DNA of 64,000 bases from an uncultured Syntrophobacterales bacterium (GCA_903928915.1 CAIYSL010000033.1:115673-179672), one strand, 5' to 3'. Counted from the first letter of the stretch, positions 25,261 through 33,944 are shown. Program-made: numbers and translations. Notes: generated by a model not told the origin, from the letters alone.

Positions 25261-27981
25261 CTACTGCTCAGCCTCTCTTACCAGATCCCCGCGAATCCAG
25301 CCGGTCACTCCTGATGATACTTTTACGTGATACCATTCCCCGGAACTGCCGAGGTTGAAGACCTTTTCCCCCTTTTCAGCCAGGTGTACTCTGTTGGCCT
25401 TCACATCAGGCGTGTCTCTGATGTTCGCCCGTTCGGTGACGATCAGTTCGGGTTGCGGCTCCTTCGCCGCCCCAGTGGGTGATGCTTCCGGCTGCTGTTC
25501 CCGGTCCGCAGCAGGCGGCGTCACGACTACGGCCCCGGCCTGTGCTTCGGCCCGGGGTATTGGAGGGGGGGCAACCGGAACACTTTGACCCAGCCTGACA
25601 GCCCTCTGCGGAGGGGCCGTGGCCGCTTGCTGAAACCAGAGGCCGGCGCTGAACAGCGCCCCGGCAAGTAACAGCAGGCTGATCTTCATCAGGCCCGACT
25701 TCACACCTTGCCGCCCCTCTCCCTTGAGGTAGCCTCGCATCTTTTCCGGCAGGGATCGCACGGATGCCCTGGCTTGATCGGTCCAGGAGACGATCCGCTC
25801 GCCGAGGGTGAGATTCTTCCTCTGTTCGACGCTGCCGTAGTAATAGTATTTGTCGTGGTACTCGAAATCAGGACTGATTTCCGCCTTCAGTCCGTTGAGG
25901 ACGATCCCGATGATCCGCGCCTTGACGTTATCGATCTGCGCCTTGGCGCGCTTCAGGGCTCCGCGCGCCACCTTGCCGACCTGGTAGACGATGATGACCC
26001 CGTCGGTCCGCGTCCCCCAGATCGCCGCATCGGTCGCCGCCAGGACGGGCGGTGCGTCGACGATCACGAAGTCATACTCCTGATGCGCCTCTTTGAGAAA
26101 GTTCTCATTCACCTGGGTGCTGACCAGTTCCGCCGGGTTGGGGGCGATCGTCCCGCAGGTCATGACATAGAGGTTGTCGAGGCCCGGGTTGGCCATGATA
26201 TCCTCCATCGTCATCTTTCCCATCATCAGGTCCGTGATCGAACGGACCACGCTGCGCCACTCATAGTTGCCGAGGATCACATCCGTCAGACCCGGTATGG
26301 ACTGGATGCCGAAGATCTTGGAGATGACCGGCCGGCGAAAGTCGCCGTCCACGAGCAGTACCTTTTTCCCCGCCTGGGCCATGGCGATCGCCAGGTTGCA
26401 GGAAACGGTGGTCTTCCCTTCCTGGGGCGAGGAGCTGGTGAAGACGAGCGTCTTGATGTCCTTTTCCAGTTTGACGAAGTTGATGTTGGTGCGCAGGGCG
26501 CGATAGCTCTCCGCCGAGGTGGTCTTCGGGGCAAAGTGGGTGATCAGCCGGGTGATTCGCCACAATTTGTCTTCGTCGACTTCCTTGTCCGGCTTCTCTG
26601 CGAGGGTGGCCTTCAGCTCCTCGAAATCCACATGGGGAACGACGCCGAGGACACGGACGCCGAGGAACTCTTCGACCTCCTCCACCGCGCCGATGGAGGT
26701 GTCGAAGGTCTCGATCACAAAGGCGAAGATGATCCCCAGGATGGTCCCCAGGACAAAGCCCAGCCCGGTCGTTGCCCCCGTCTTGGGGGGGTTGATGGGG
26801 ATGACGGGCTCGAGCGCAGGTTTGACGACCTGAACCTCCTCGATCTTCTCGGCGTTCTTGATGAGCGACTCCTGATACTGCTTTTCCAGCAGGATGTAGA
26901 TCTCCCGGTTGACCGCCGCCTCCCGCTCCAGGCGGACCAGCTCCAGCCCCTTGTGCGGCAGCGATTTGAGCTGATCGTCCAGTTCTTTGAGCTGCTTCTG
27001 GAGGAGTGCGACGGCCAAGGAGAGGGTCCTCTTCTGGGCGCGCAGCTGGGACCGCATGGACGCCGTCATCTCGTTGATCTTTTTCTTGATCTCGACGACC
27101 TGCGGATAATTCTCCGTGTAGTTGATCAGGAGGGTGTCCCGGTCGAGCATCAGCTGGACGAGGCGGTCGTTGAGGTTCTTGTACAGCGTCGACGCCTCCT
27201 CGAAGTAGAAGACCGTCTCCGACGACAGTGGCTTGTTCTCGGCCTCGGCAAGGAGGGCCTCGATCTCGCCGATCCTGCCGACCACCGCCTGATCGCGTTC
27301 GAGCCGAGTCTTCAATTCCGTAAACCGGCCGAGGAGGCCGGAAGAGGCGGCATCCAGCGTCACCATGCGATTGGCCTCCCGGTACTCCCTGACCGCATTT
27401 TCCGCCCTCTGCAGCCGCTCCCGGGTGATGCCCACCTGCTGCTCGATGAACTTCTTCGCCTCGATGGCGCGCCGGTTCAGGTCCAGGGCGTGCTGTTCCT
27501 TGTAGACCGCAGCGACCGTGTTGGCCAGGCGCTGGGCCTGCTTGGGGTCTTCCGAAGTGGCGGTGATGCTGATGATGTCGCTGTTTCCCTCCTGCTCCGT
27601 GTCGATCTTGCCCTTCAACGCGAGAATCGTCGACAGGTAGCCGGGGTTGGTGCGCACCTCATCGGAAGACAGTTCGGCGGGGATCAGCCCCATCTTCTTC
27701 GCGACAAGTTCCATGATGAAGTAGCTCTTGATCATGGCCATCTGGGTTTCCATGTAGTTCGTCGAGGAAAAGGAAACCGCCTGGATGTACAGCCCCGTGA
27801 TCGACCCGGACCGTTCGACCTTCACGCTGGCGTTGGTCTTGAAGATCGGCGTCGGACGGCCGATGATGGAAAAGACCAGGCTCGACACGGTCATCATGAT
27901 GACCGTGAAGATGATGATGCCCTTGCGCTTGCGAATCGTCCGCCAGTACTCGCGCAGGTTCAGGTCATAGGCCATCGGCAT
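25261..27981 (-). CDS. Wzc-like chain-length determinant/tyrosine autokinase with C-terminal SH3-like domain
   Basis: A 906-residue protein. An N-terminal Wzz domain has a first membrane helix at about 20-40 and a long coiled coil, closing with a Pro-rich PINPPKTGA segment and a second helix near 405-425. The BY-kinase domain follows: SSSPQEGKTTVSCNLA (Walker A, about residue 515), LLVDGDFRRP (Walker A') and VIVDAPPVL (Walker B). A tyrosine cluster YHDKYYYYG sits near residue 707. Unusually the chain continues with a third membrane helix (about 766-787), a Pro/Ala-rich linker and an SH3b-like module (GEWYHVKVSSGVTGWIRGD). It controls polymer length and export through cyclic Tyr phosphorylation, probably reversed by the phosphatase at 37331-37786. 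Confidence 0.9.
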   Translation of the reverse strand: MPMAYDLNLREYWRTIRKRKGIIIFTVIMMTVSSLVFSIIGRPTPIFKTNASVKVERSGSITGLYIQAVSFSSTNYMETQMAMIKSYFIMELVAKKMGLIPAELSSDEVRTNPGYLSTILALKGKIDTEQEGNSDIISITATSEDPKQAQRLANTVAAVYKEQHALDLNRRAIEAKKFIEQQVGITRERLQRAENAVREYREANRMVTLDAASSGLLGRFTELKTRLERDQAVVGRIGEIEALLAEAENKPLSSETVFYFEEASTLYKNLNDRLVQLMLDRDTLLINYTENYPQVVEIKKKINEMTASMRSQLRAQKRTLSLAVALLQKQLKELDDQLKSLPHKGLELVRLEREAAVNREIYILLEKQYQESLIKNAEKIEEVQVVKPALEPVIPINPPKTGATTGLGFVLGTILGIIFAFVIETFDTSIGAVEEVEEFLGVRVLGVVPHVDFEELKATLAEKPDKEVDEDKLWRITRLITHFAPKTTSAESYRALRTNINFVKLEKDIKTLVFTSSSPQEGKTTVSCNLAIAMAQAGKKVLLVDGDFRRPVISKIFGIQSIPGLTDVILGNYEWRSVVRSITDLMMGKMTMEDIMANPGLDNLYVMTCGTIAPNPAELVSTQVNENFLKEAHQEYDFVIVDAPPVLAATDAAIWGTRTDGVIIVYQVGKVARGALKRAKAQIDNVKARIIGIVLNGLKAEISPDFEYHDKYYYYGSVEQRKNLTLGERIVSWTDQARASVRSLPEKMRGYLKGEGRQGVKSGLMKISLLLLAGALFSAGLWFQQAATAPPQRAVRLGQSVPVAPPPIPRAEAQAGAVVVTPPAADREQQPEASPTGAAKEPQPELIVTERANIRDTPDVKANRVHLAEKGEKVFNLGSSGEWYHVKVSSGVTGWIRGDLVREAEQ

Positions 27982-28000
27982 GAGGGGGAATCTCCTTCGG

Positions 28001-29155
28001 TTACCATCTGAGCGCGTTCTGATCGAGCATGTAATTAGTCCGGAATTGCGCCGGACGGGTCAGGAGAAAATCGAGCGACGGGGTTATGTTCGCGATGAAC
28101 TCGTTGATATCCCCGATGACTCTTCTCGGCACGTAGATGACGTCTCCGTCCTTCAAGCCGATGTTCTGGGAAAGATCACCCTGATAGAGAATCTCGTCGA
28201 GGTTGGCGGACAGAATAACCGGCTGGCCCTTGCGTTCCACGTATTCCCTGATGATCTTGACATCCGTCTTTACAGCTGTGGGGGTCGTCCCGCCGGAGAT
28301 GGCGATCGCATTGAGGAGGTCATGCGCCTCCCGCAGCCTCCGGACGCCCTGCTGGTTCACCTGCCCGAAGATATACACCCGTTCGGCGTAAATCGGCAGT
28401 TCCGGCACGGTGACAACATCGCCGTCGTCGAGAACGACGTTTTCGCTGAGGTCCCCCCGGAACATGGCGTTGTACAGGTTGAGTGTATACCGCTTCCCCT
28501 TCCGGACGAGTTCCACCCGGCGCAGATCCCCATTTCCGTCTACCTTGCCGGAGATGATCCCCCCGGCGGTTGAAATCAGGTCGAGGACCCTCGTCTTGCC
28601 GAAGAGCGGATACTTGCCGGGTCCGTTTTGCCCCTGCATCAGCGTGTTCACGTTGATCTGACCGGACAGGAGGGCGCTTTTGCTCTTGAATTCCTTGACG
28701 ATGACCTCGATCCGGGGGTCCCGCATGTATTTCCGGGCCAATTCGGTCAGGATGTCATCGATTTCCCGGGTAGTCTGTCCACCGGCGGTGATGTCGTCGC
28801 CAAAAATAAAGGATATCCTCCCATCGGGGCGGACGGTGGTCGTGTAGACGTTCTGCTTGAATCCCTCTTCACGCGAGGGGGTCCAGTAGGTAATCGAAAG
28901 CACATCCAACGGGCCGACCTTATACTCGGGGAAACCCGCCTTTTCCGTAAACACTGCGTTCTCCGCGACCTGACCCATTTGCTGAATCGCTTGGGTCAAT
29001 TCCTGCTGCTGTTTTTCCGCCGCTTCGATTACGACGGCAGGCTCCCGGTATGTCTTGACGGAGATACCGGGTGACTCTACGGTGCAGGAAGTGGCAAAAA
29101 ATAGCGAAGCATTTAGAATCAATACAGAAAGAGCAGCTTTTTTCACGGAGGTCAT
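28001..29155 (-). CDS. Polysaccharide export lipoprotein, Wza-like
   Basis: A 384-residue outer-membrane export protein. The N-terminus is a lipoprotein-type signal ending in ATSC (Cys about residue 24). The Poly_export domain starts at YKVGPLDVLSITYW, and SLBB-type repeats follow (VSGQINV-like LLSGQINVNTLMQG, then VYIFGQVNQQGVRRL). It forms the channel through which the polymer leaves the periplasm. It is the first gene of the minus-strand operon, 44 bases from a TTGACA promoter, and directly precedes the Wzc-like partner. Confidence 0.9.
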   Translation of the reverse strand: MTSVKKAALSVLILNASLFFATSCTVESPGISVKTYREPAVVIEAAEKQQQELTQAIQQMGQVAENAVFTEKAGFPEYKVGPLDVLSITYWTPSREEGFKQNVYTTTVRPDGRISFIFGDDITAGGQTTREIDDILTELARKYMRDPRIEVIVKEFKSKSALLSGQINVNTLMQGQNGPGKYPLFGKTRVLDLISTAGGIISGKVDGNGDLRRVELVRKGKRYTLNLYNAMFRGDLSENVVLDDGDVVTVPELPIYAERVYIFGQVNQQGVRRLREAHDLLNAIAISGGTTPTAVKTDVKIIREYVERKGQPVILSANLDEILYQGDLSQNIGLKDGDVIYVPRRVIGDINEFIANITPSLDFLLTRPAQFRTNYMLDQNALRW

Positions 29156-29198
29156 CGTCAGTCACCCGCGGTAAAGATATCCATTCGTTTCTGCGTGC

Positions 29199-29228
29199 AA
29201 TATCAAGGAAAAGCCTAAAGATTGTCAA
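29199..29228 (-). promoter_or_regulatory. Sigma-70-type promoter of the exopolysaccharide operon
   Basis: On the minus strand, TTGACA (29228-29223) and GATATT (29204-29199) are separated by 18 bases, about 44 bases ahead of the Wza-like start codon. The -35 is a perfect match and the -10 matches four of six consensus bases. Confidence 0.6.
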
Positions 29229-29317
29229 GACATTTTCTTCAAAGACGGCCTCGTTCAGCAGTAAATTGACCTTGCATTTGCGCAGAATGCATTGTAGTGA
29301 AATGAGAGGGGAATTTA

Positions 29318-30484
29318 TTGCTATTTCCTCCTGTCGGGGGAATGCAGAGGCTAGAGCAGACGATGGTTCGCATTTCTGATTTGATCAAGGGCAAGCTGCC
29401 GGCGCCGGCAGCGACGCCGGCTGAGCAGGCCCGGGAGGCCCGGGAGGATACGATGCGGATACGGGATATCTCCGGGATCGGCAACGCCGGGACGGCGCGG
29501 GCACCCGCGGCAATTTTGTCCGAGAATGTCCCGGCGCGCAGGGGCGAAGCGGATGCGCCCTCGGAGAACCCGGAGCCACCCCCTTCCAGCGGCTCGACCT
29601 CCTCCGACAGCAGAGGGATCTATCTGACCTGCCTGAGCCACATGCAGGACCTGCGAGAGAGACTCGGCACGGAAAAACCGATCGACCTGCAGCTTCCCCT
29701 GGCCATGATCGGACGGATAATCGCAGATCCGTCGCTCCTCGACGAGCTGTATCAGTTGACCTTGGCATGCGGGCGCAGCTGCGACATGTACATCGCCGCA
29801 CCCCTCAACAGCATGATCTACTCGTACAAGATCGGCGTGCGGATGGGGTACACCCCGGCGATGCTGACCGATATCTCCCTGGCCGCCCTGCATCACGATG
29901 TGGGAATGTTCCTGATACCCGAGTCGATCGTCCACAAGGACGGCAAACTGACCGATTCCGAATTCGCCGCGATAAAGAGACACACCTCAACGGGTCGCGA
30001 TCTCTTCATCTCGCTCGGCTACCCCACCGTCGCTCGGGCGATCTATGAGCATCACGAGCGGGAAAGCGGCCAGGGATATCCCTTGGGACTGCGGGGAGAT
30101 GCAATCTGCGAGTACGCGAAGATCATCGGGATCTGCGACTCCTACGAGGCGATGACCCACGATCGTCCCCACAAGAAGGCGACGGCGCAGTACAGTTCCG
30201 TCCTGCAGCTGGCCGGATCGAAGGACCAGCTGTTTGCCCCCCACATCGTGAAGATTTTTCTCGACGAAATCACCCTGTACCCGATCGGAAGCTACGTTCG
30301 GCTGAACAATCAGGCCATCGGCCTGGTTGTCGAGACAAACCCTGGGAAGCCGCTGAAGCCCGTCATCCGCATCGCCGTGGACGGACACGGCAAAAAGACG
30401 ATGGAAGAGAAGCTGATCGACCTGTCGGGAAACACCATCCTCACGATTGTCTCCGGCGTCTCTCCGGAAGAAGTTCCCCTTTGA
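29318..30484 (+). CDS. HD-GYP domain protein (putative cyclic-di-GMP phosphodiesterase)
   Basis: A 388-residue protein. The TTG start is favoured because GAGAGGGG lies six bases upstream; later ATGs have poorer sites. Residues 1-100 are low-complexity, Pro/Ala-rich. The HD-GYP core has LHHDVGMFLIPE, IKRHTSTGRDLF and EHHERESGQGYP, the last a GQGYP variant of the classical GxGYP motif, then CDSYEAMTHDRPHKK. It probably hydrolyses cyclic-di-GMP, and its divergent position next to the exopolysaccharide operon suggests control of polymer production. A C-terminal beta domain (about 320-388) is typical of some HD-GYP proteins. Confidence 0.88.
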   Translation: MLFPPVGGMQRLEQTMVRISDLIKGKLPAPAATPAEQAREAREDTMRIRDISGIGNAGTARAPAAILSENVPARRGEADAPSENPEPPPSSGSTSSDSRGIYLTCLSHMQDLRERLGTEKPIDLQLPLAMIGRIIADPSLLDELYQLTLACGRSCDMYIAAPLNSMIYSYKIGVRMGYTPAMLTDISLAALHHDVGMFLIPESIVHKDGKLTDSEFAAIKRHTSTGRDLFISLGYPTVARAIYEHHERESGQGYPLGLRGDAICEYAKIIGICDSYEAMTHDRPHKKATAQYSSVLQLAGSKDQLFAPHIVKIFLDEITLYPIGSYVRLNNQAIGLVVETNPGKPLKPVIRIAVDGHGKKTMEEKLIDLSGNTILTIVSGVSPEEVPL

Positions 30485-30490
30485 TCCCGC

Positions 30491-31690
30491 TCACCGGGTG
30501 CGCCGGCGCATCCGGAACAGATGGGACACGACCTCACCTATCCGGCGCAGGTAGAAGGAAGCCCGGATCTTGCCCTGCGCTGCATACCGCCTCTGCAGCA
30601 GTATCTGAGCGGGCGGGAAAAACGTCCGGTACAGGAAACGGCACTTCTCGCCGAACCCCTCGTTCATGCCCAGGTAGACGAATATGCCGCTGCCGCGGAA
30701 CCGGCGATTGCCGGTTTGGAGGTTGAGGAACAGCTTTTCGCCCAACCGCAGCCTTCCGGGGTGCAGTGCGCGCAGCGCAGATTCGGGAATGGCCTGCGAC
30801 GTATAGTGCTGGACTACGGTCAGCCCCAGGTAGACGAGATTCGCCACCTGGAACCTCGCCGCATCCTCGGCGACGACGTCCCACCGCAAGGTATCCCCAT
30901 GTGCCTTGAGGACGTACAGAAGATCGTACATCAGGATCAGGCGGTCGAAAGAATGGTTGATCCTCAGGGCATGCTCGCAGAGATAGATGACCAGGTGTTC
31001 CGGGCAGAGAACGCGAACGTTCGCCTGCGCCACTCTCGCAGCAAGCGCCCTGTCCCAAAGCCGGTCCGGGTCGAAGCTACCGGCGAACATGTAGGCCGGA
31101 ACCGACGTGTTGACCGGGTGCCAGTGGACGTGCAGATTCGGAAGCGATCCATCCTCCTTCCAAAAATCCAGGCTCGCCAGGTAACCCGCGGGATTGTCGA
31201 GCGCTCGCTCCACCGAACTGTCCCGGGGGGAATACGCGAACGCACGCAGGCAGGATTCAACCCTGCGCAGGTCGCCTCGGTGCACCAGGATATCGGTGTC
31301 GGACACGCCCCGCGTACCCAGGCCCGGATAGACCAGTTCCGCCAGGGCGAGCCCCTTGAGGAGGATGAACGGAACCCGCCGTTCGTTCAACGCCGCAAAA
31401 ATCGGTTTGAGCACGGCAGCGGCGATCAGGTTCCGCCGCAGATTGGCGTGATACCGTGCGGAAAGCATGGCAGCGAGGCCCGGCGGGAGAAGGTCCAGCA
31501 GATGGAATTGTTTCACGTGATAGAAGAAGAGAAACAACACCCCTTCTGCGGACATTTGCCGCACCAGATACTGCCAGTCGAGGGAGAGGCCCTGCTCGGC
31601 GATCCTCCGCTCCGCTGAAGCCCGCCCGTCCGGGCGTGTCAGTTCGGCGATGATATCCACGATGAACCGGTCTTCTCGGCACGTTGGCAT
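30491..31690 (-). CDS. Uncharacterised nucleotidyltransferase family protein (NTP_transf_5 type)
   Basis: A 399-residue protein with FILLKGLALAELVYPGLGTR followed by SDTDILV, the nucleotidyltransferase-like G...DxD core of the PF14907-type family, and a later HVHWHPVN segment. These proteins recur beside PqqD proteins and HprK-like kinases in peptide-modification clusters, including kinase-containing lasso-peptide clusters. Its reaction in such clusters is not well defined. It converges with the HD-GYP gene and is divergent from the HprK-like gene, so it borders the modification cassette. Confidence 0.75.
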   Translation of the reverse strand: MPTCREDRFIVDIIAELTRPDGRASAERRIAEQGLSLDWQYLVRQMSAEGVLFLFFYHVKQFHLLDLLPPGLAAMLSARYHANLRRNLIAAAVLKPIFAALNERRVPFILLKGLALAELVYPGLGTRGVSDTDILVHRGDLRRVESCLRAFAYSPRDSSVERALDNPAGYLASLDFWKEDGSLPNLHVHWHPVNTSVPAYMFAGSFDPDRLWDRALAARVAQANVRVLCPEHLVIYLCEHALRINHSFDRLILMYDLLYVLKAHGDTLRWDVVAEDAARFQVANLVYLGLTVVQHYTSQAIPESALRALHPGRLRLGEKLFLNLQTGNRRFRGSGIFVYLGMNEGFGEKCRFLYRTFFPPAQILLQRRYAAQGKIRASFYLRRIGEVVSHLFRMRRRTR

Positions 31691-31917
31691 GTAGCTCCCG
31701 CGTATCGACTTCTCGATTTGTGTTTTGCCCTTCTATAGTATAAGTTCGCGGGAAAGGAAACAGCGGTAACTACCAAGGCAGTCGGCCACGCCGGGAGTCT
31801 CGCAGCAGCAGCTGCTGGGGATCTTCCCCGGAATGGACCGGGCCACGGTAACCGCCGCGAAACTATCGTGCCCCTTCCGCGGGCACCGGAGAGGAGGAAT
31901 CAAATAGCCGAGCCGTC

Positions 31918-32826
31918 ATGAGCCGATTGGACCTCGTCATCGCCGGAACGTTGGTTGCGGTCCAACTGGACGGGGCCATGGCGGCCCTGCAGAGCCAGTT
32001 GCGCGATATTTTTCGCGGGTTCCTCGCGCCGGCGGGCAGCGCAGCCGTCCGGTTGATCGTGTCCTACGACCACCGCACAGCCTTCAACCAATTCGCCGCG
32101 AACCCCGCCCTGATCACACAGACGGAAGACAGCGTGCCGTTGCTTCGCCGTGTGGCGGAACTGTACCCCTTCGACCGGCCCCTGGTGATAGGATTCCGAA
32201 ACGGTATCCTGGCCTACCGGGTCGGCGCGCAGGAAGCCCTTCTGTATCTGTTCAGGTCGGAGGAGAGGAATATCCTCGTGGGGAGCCTGCTCAAGCTGCT
32301 CTTTCTGTTTCTGGCGGTCGTCATGGTCGAGCGGGACCGGCTGATGGTCCACGGCGCGGGGCTGCGGCTCGGGTCGGAGGGTACGCTCTTTCTGGGGGTT
32401 TCGGGTGCGGGGAAAAGCACCGTGGCCGGATATGCAGCCCGGAACGATCTTCTCTCCGACGACGCGCCGATGATCACGCGCAACGGGAGGTCATTCGCGA
32501 TCCACGCCTCGCCGTTCAGCCAGGTCGATCTTTTCGACAGGAAGGCAGCGGACCACCACCGCAGAGAGGCTCCCCTCACGCGATTGGTTTTTCTTCGGCA
32601 GGCGGACCGCCTCGCCCTTGAGCCCCGGGACAAGCGGTCGGTGGTTGCGGAACTGTTACGGGAACACATCCATGGCATTGCCGTCATGGGCGGGGAGTTG
32701 AGAGGGCGGGCGTTCGCGTTTTGCTGCGACCTATGCGCGGCGGTTCCGGGGTTCGACCTCTTTTTTCAGAACGACGCTCACTTCCTTACCCTCTTCGAGG
32801 GGCAGGACTCGCGAACCGAACCCTGA
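31918..32826 (+). CDS. HprK-like P-loop kinase of the peptide-modification cassette (ScmC-like)
   Basis: A 302-residue protein. A perfect P-loop, GVSGAGKST, lies at about residue 160, preceded by VHGAGL and followed by LLSDDAPMI, the acidic motif of HPr-kinase-like enzymes. The N-terminal half is a divergent domain without a clear match. In lasso-peptide clusters related kinases phosphorylate the precursor. Here it stands beside two PqqD-like and two radical SAM genes and probably equals the component called ScmC in the in-silico SynChlorMet cassette (from memory). The GAGGAGG sequence is 21 bases from the ATG, so the start is uncertain. Confidence 0.7.
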   Translation: MSRLDLVIAGTLVAVQLDGAMAALQSQLRDIFRGFLAPAGSAAVRLIVSYDHRTAFNQFAANPALITQTEDSVPLLRRVAELYPFDRPLVIGFRNGILAYRVGAQEALLYLFRSEERNILVGSLLKLLFLFLAVVMVERDRLMVHGAGLRLGSEGTLFLGVSGAGKSTVAGYAARNDLLSDDAPMITRNGRSFAIHASPFSQVDLFDRKAADHHRREAPLTRLVFLRQADRLALEPRDKRSVVAELLREHIHGIAVMGGELRGRAFAFCCDLCAAVPGFDLFFQNDAHFLTLFEGQDSRTEP

Positions 32827-32924
32827 ATGTGATCCTGCCCGAGCGATCCCATCCTGCCTGAGCCCGCTGCCGGCTCCCCTTCGGCGTGGAGCGAGGCAAT
32901 TCGCGGACCCTCCGCGTGCCGAGG

Positions 32925-33269
32925 CTAGCCGCTGACGGCGCTGCCGGCCCTGCAGTCGCTCCCCGCGACGGCGCCGGCCTTGCACTGCGTGGTGGCAACG
33001 GCGCCGGGATTGCATTTATTCGCCTCGGCCACGCTGCCCGAAAAACACTGTGCCCCTGCAACGCTCCCGCTCGTGCATTTGTCGCCCGAGGCAGTGGCGC
33101 CGGGCGAGCAGCTGAACTGCGGCGACCCGCCGCTTTGACACTGCGCCGCATCCGCCAAGGAACCGGCTTTACACAGTTTCCCGGAGGCGCTGAAATCCTG
33201 GGCAAAGGCTTCTCCGCCGCTGAGATTGACGATCAGGGGCGGTTCATAGGGCAATTTGCTTTTCGTCAT
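32925..33269 (-). CDS. Repeat-containing Cys-rich peptide, probable substrate of the radical SAM cassette (ScmA-like)
   Basis: A 114-residue protein. The first ~32 residues form a leader with YEPPLIVNLSGG, similar to the YxxPxL-type leader recognised by PqqD-like RRE domains. The rest holds eight Cys (33, 44, 54, 65, 75, 86, 96, 106), each in CxxG, spaced alternately 11 and 10 residues, in units like CKAGAVAGSD and CNPGAVATTQ. Small residues dominate, and no aromatic residue except one or two Phe occurs in the repeats. This is the look of a ribosomal peptide precursor with repeated thioether or similar modifications. There is a GAGGAAC site ahead of the ATG. It follows the exported PqqD gene on the same strand. 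Confidence 0.75.
   Translation of the reverse strand: MTKSKLPYEPPLIVNLSGGEAFAQDFSASGKLCKAGSLADAAQCQSGGSPQFSCSPGATASGDKCTSGSVAGAQCFSGSVAEANKCNPGAVATTQCKAGAVAGSDCRAGSAVSG
32928..33173 (-). repeat. Eight tandem CxxG units in the precursor peptide
   Basis: In-frame imperfect repeats of 30-33 bases coding for C-x-x-G-[SA]-x-A-type units. Codons differ between units, so the repeat is conserved at protein rather than DNA level, which suggests selection on the peptide pattern and not recent duplication. Confidence 0.75.
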
Positions 33270-33405
33270 CGCCGTTCGTTCCTCATGTCGCCGGGCCCGG
33301 CCGGGTCGGCGCTGGGCCGTTTTCGCTGCCGCTGCGCACCCGACGTCGGCGCATCCCCGTTCGGGCGTTCATCCCAGCCAGGAACGCGAACCGCCGCCGC
33401 GTGCG

Positions 33406-33807
33406 TCAGCACGCGATCAAGCCGTTCCGCCTGAGCACCGCGAGCGTCGTAACCACATCGGTCGCACAGGTGCGGGGCAGTACCTCATACCGCGCCACGA
33501 TCGCCGCGACCATGTCCTCCAAGCTGTTGCGCCCGTCACAGAGCTCCCAGATCCGCGCCGCCGTCGGGTTCAGCCGGAGCAACTCGCAGCCGGAAGAATC
33601 GGACAGGACCGTGAAGGAAGCCTCGCTGTTCGCCGCAATCCCCTTTTTCCTGATCGGCCGCCCGTTCAGAATATCCCTGCTTTCGTACCAGCACCAGCAG
33701 CACTTCAGACTGTCGTAAGCGTTCGCGGGTGCGGGAAACTTGAGCGTCGGCACCAGGGCTGCGGTCCCCAGCAGTGCGCCGAGAAAATTCCTTTTCGATT
33801 TGATCAT
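33406..33807 (-). CDS. Exported PqqD-like protein with Tat-like signal and CCWCW motif (ScmB-like)
   Basis: A 133-residue protein. The N-terminus MIKSKRNFLGALLG resembles a twin-arginine signal with Lys-Arg in place of Arg-Arg, followed by a hydrophobic stretch and a PANA cleavage site. The mature part opens with LKCCWCWYESRDI. Residues ~45-133 match PqqD: LNPTAARIWELCDGRNSLED and VLRRNGLIAC. A PqqD fold normally binds leader peptides in the cytosol, so an export signal on it is odd; the N-terminus might instead be a leader for modification. AAAAGGA lies ahead of the ATG. It probably shares a transcript with the repeat peptide 136 bases downstream. Confidence 0.7.
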   Translation of the reverse strand: MIKSKRNFLGALLGTAALVPTLKFPAPANAYDSLKCCWCWYESRDILNGRPIRKKGIAANSEASFTVLSDSSGCELLRLNPTAARIWELCDGRNSLEDMVAAIVARYEVLPRTCATDVVTTLAVLRRNGLIAC

Positions 33808-33836
33808 ACCGCGTCCTTTTCTTCTCTTGTTGGGCG

Positions 33837-33863
33837 TTTATACCATACATTAGCGCTGTTCAA
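33837..33863 (-). promoter_or_regulatory. Putative promoter for the exported PqqD and repeat-peptide genes
   Basis: Minus strand TTGAAC and TATAAA with a 15-base spacer, 30 bases ahead of the start codon. The short spacer weakens the call. Confidence 0.35.
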
Positions 33864-33928
33864 CAGCATAATGTTTCGGAGCGAAGGTCCGCCCCCGATA
33901 AAATACGCCTTGCTTTTCCCCCCGGGAC

Positions 33929-33944
33929 CCGATACATATATCGG
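33929..33944. promoter_or_regulatory. Palindromic candidate operator between divergent cassette arms
   Basis: CCGATA-CATA-TATCGG is a perfect 6-bp dyad in the 202-base divergent region between the two PqqD-like genes. It sits where a regulator could control both arms. No regulator gene lies in the cassette. Confidence 0.35.

Noticed and set aside
25708..28011. Plus-strand open frame of 767 codons opposite the Wzc-like gene
   Set aside because: It mirrors the GC-rich coding strand, shows a charged low-complexity composition (many D, G, R, V) and has no family features; the minus-strand gene is unambiguous.
32925..33269. CRISPR-like or DNA tandem repeat
   Set aside because: The periodicity is in amino acids (CxxG units); the DNA copies differ in codons and have no constant spacer-repeat structure.
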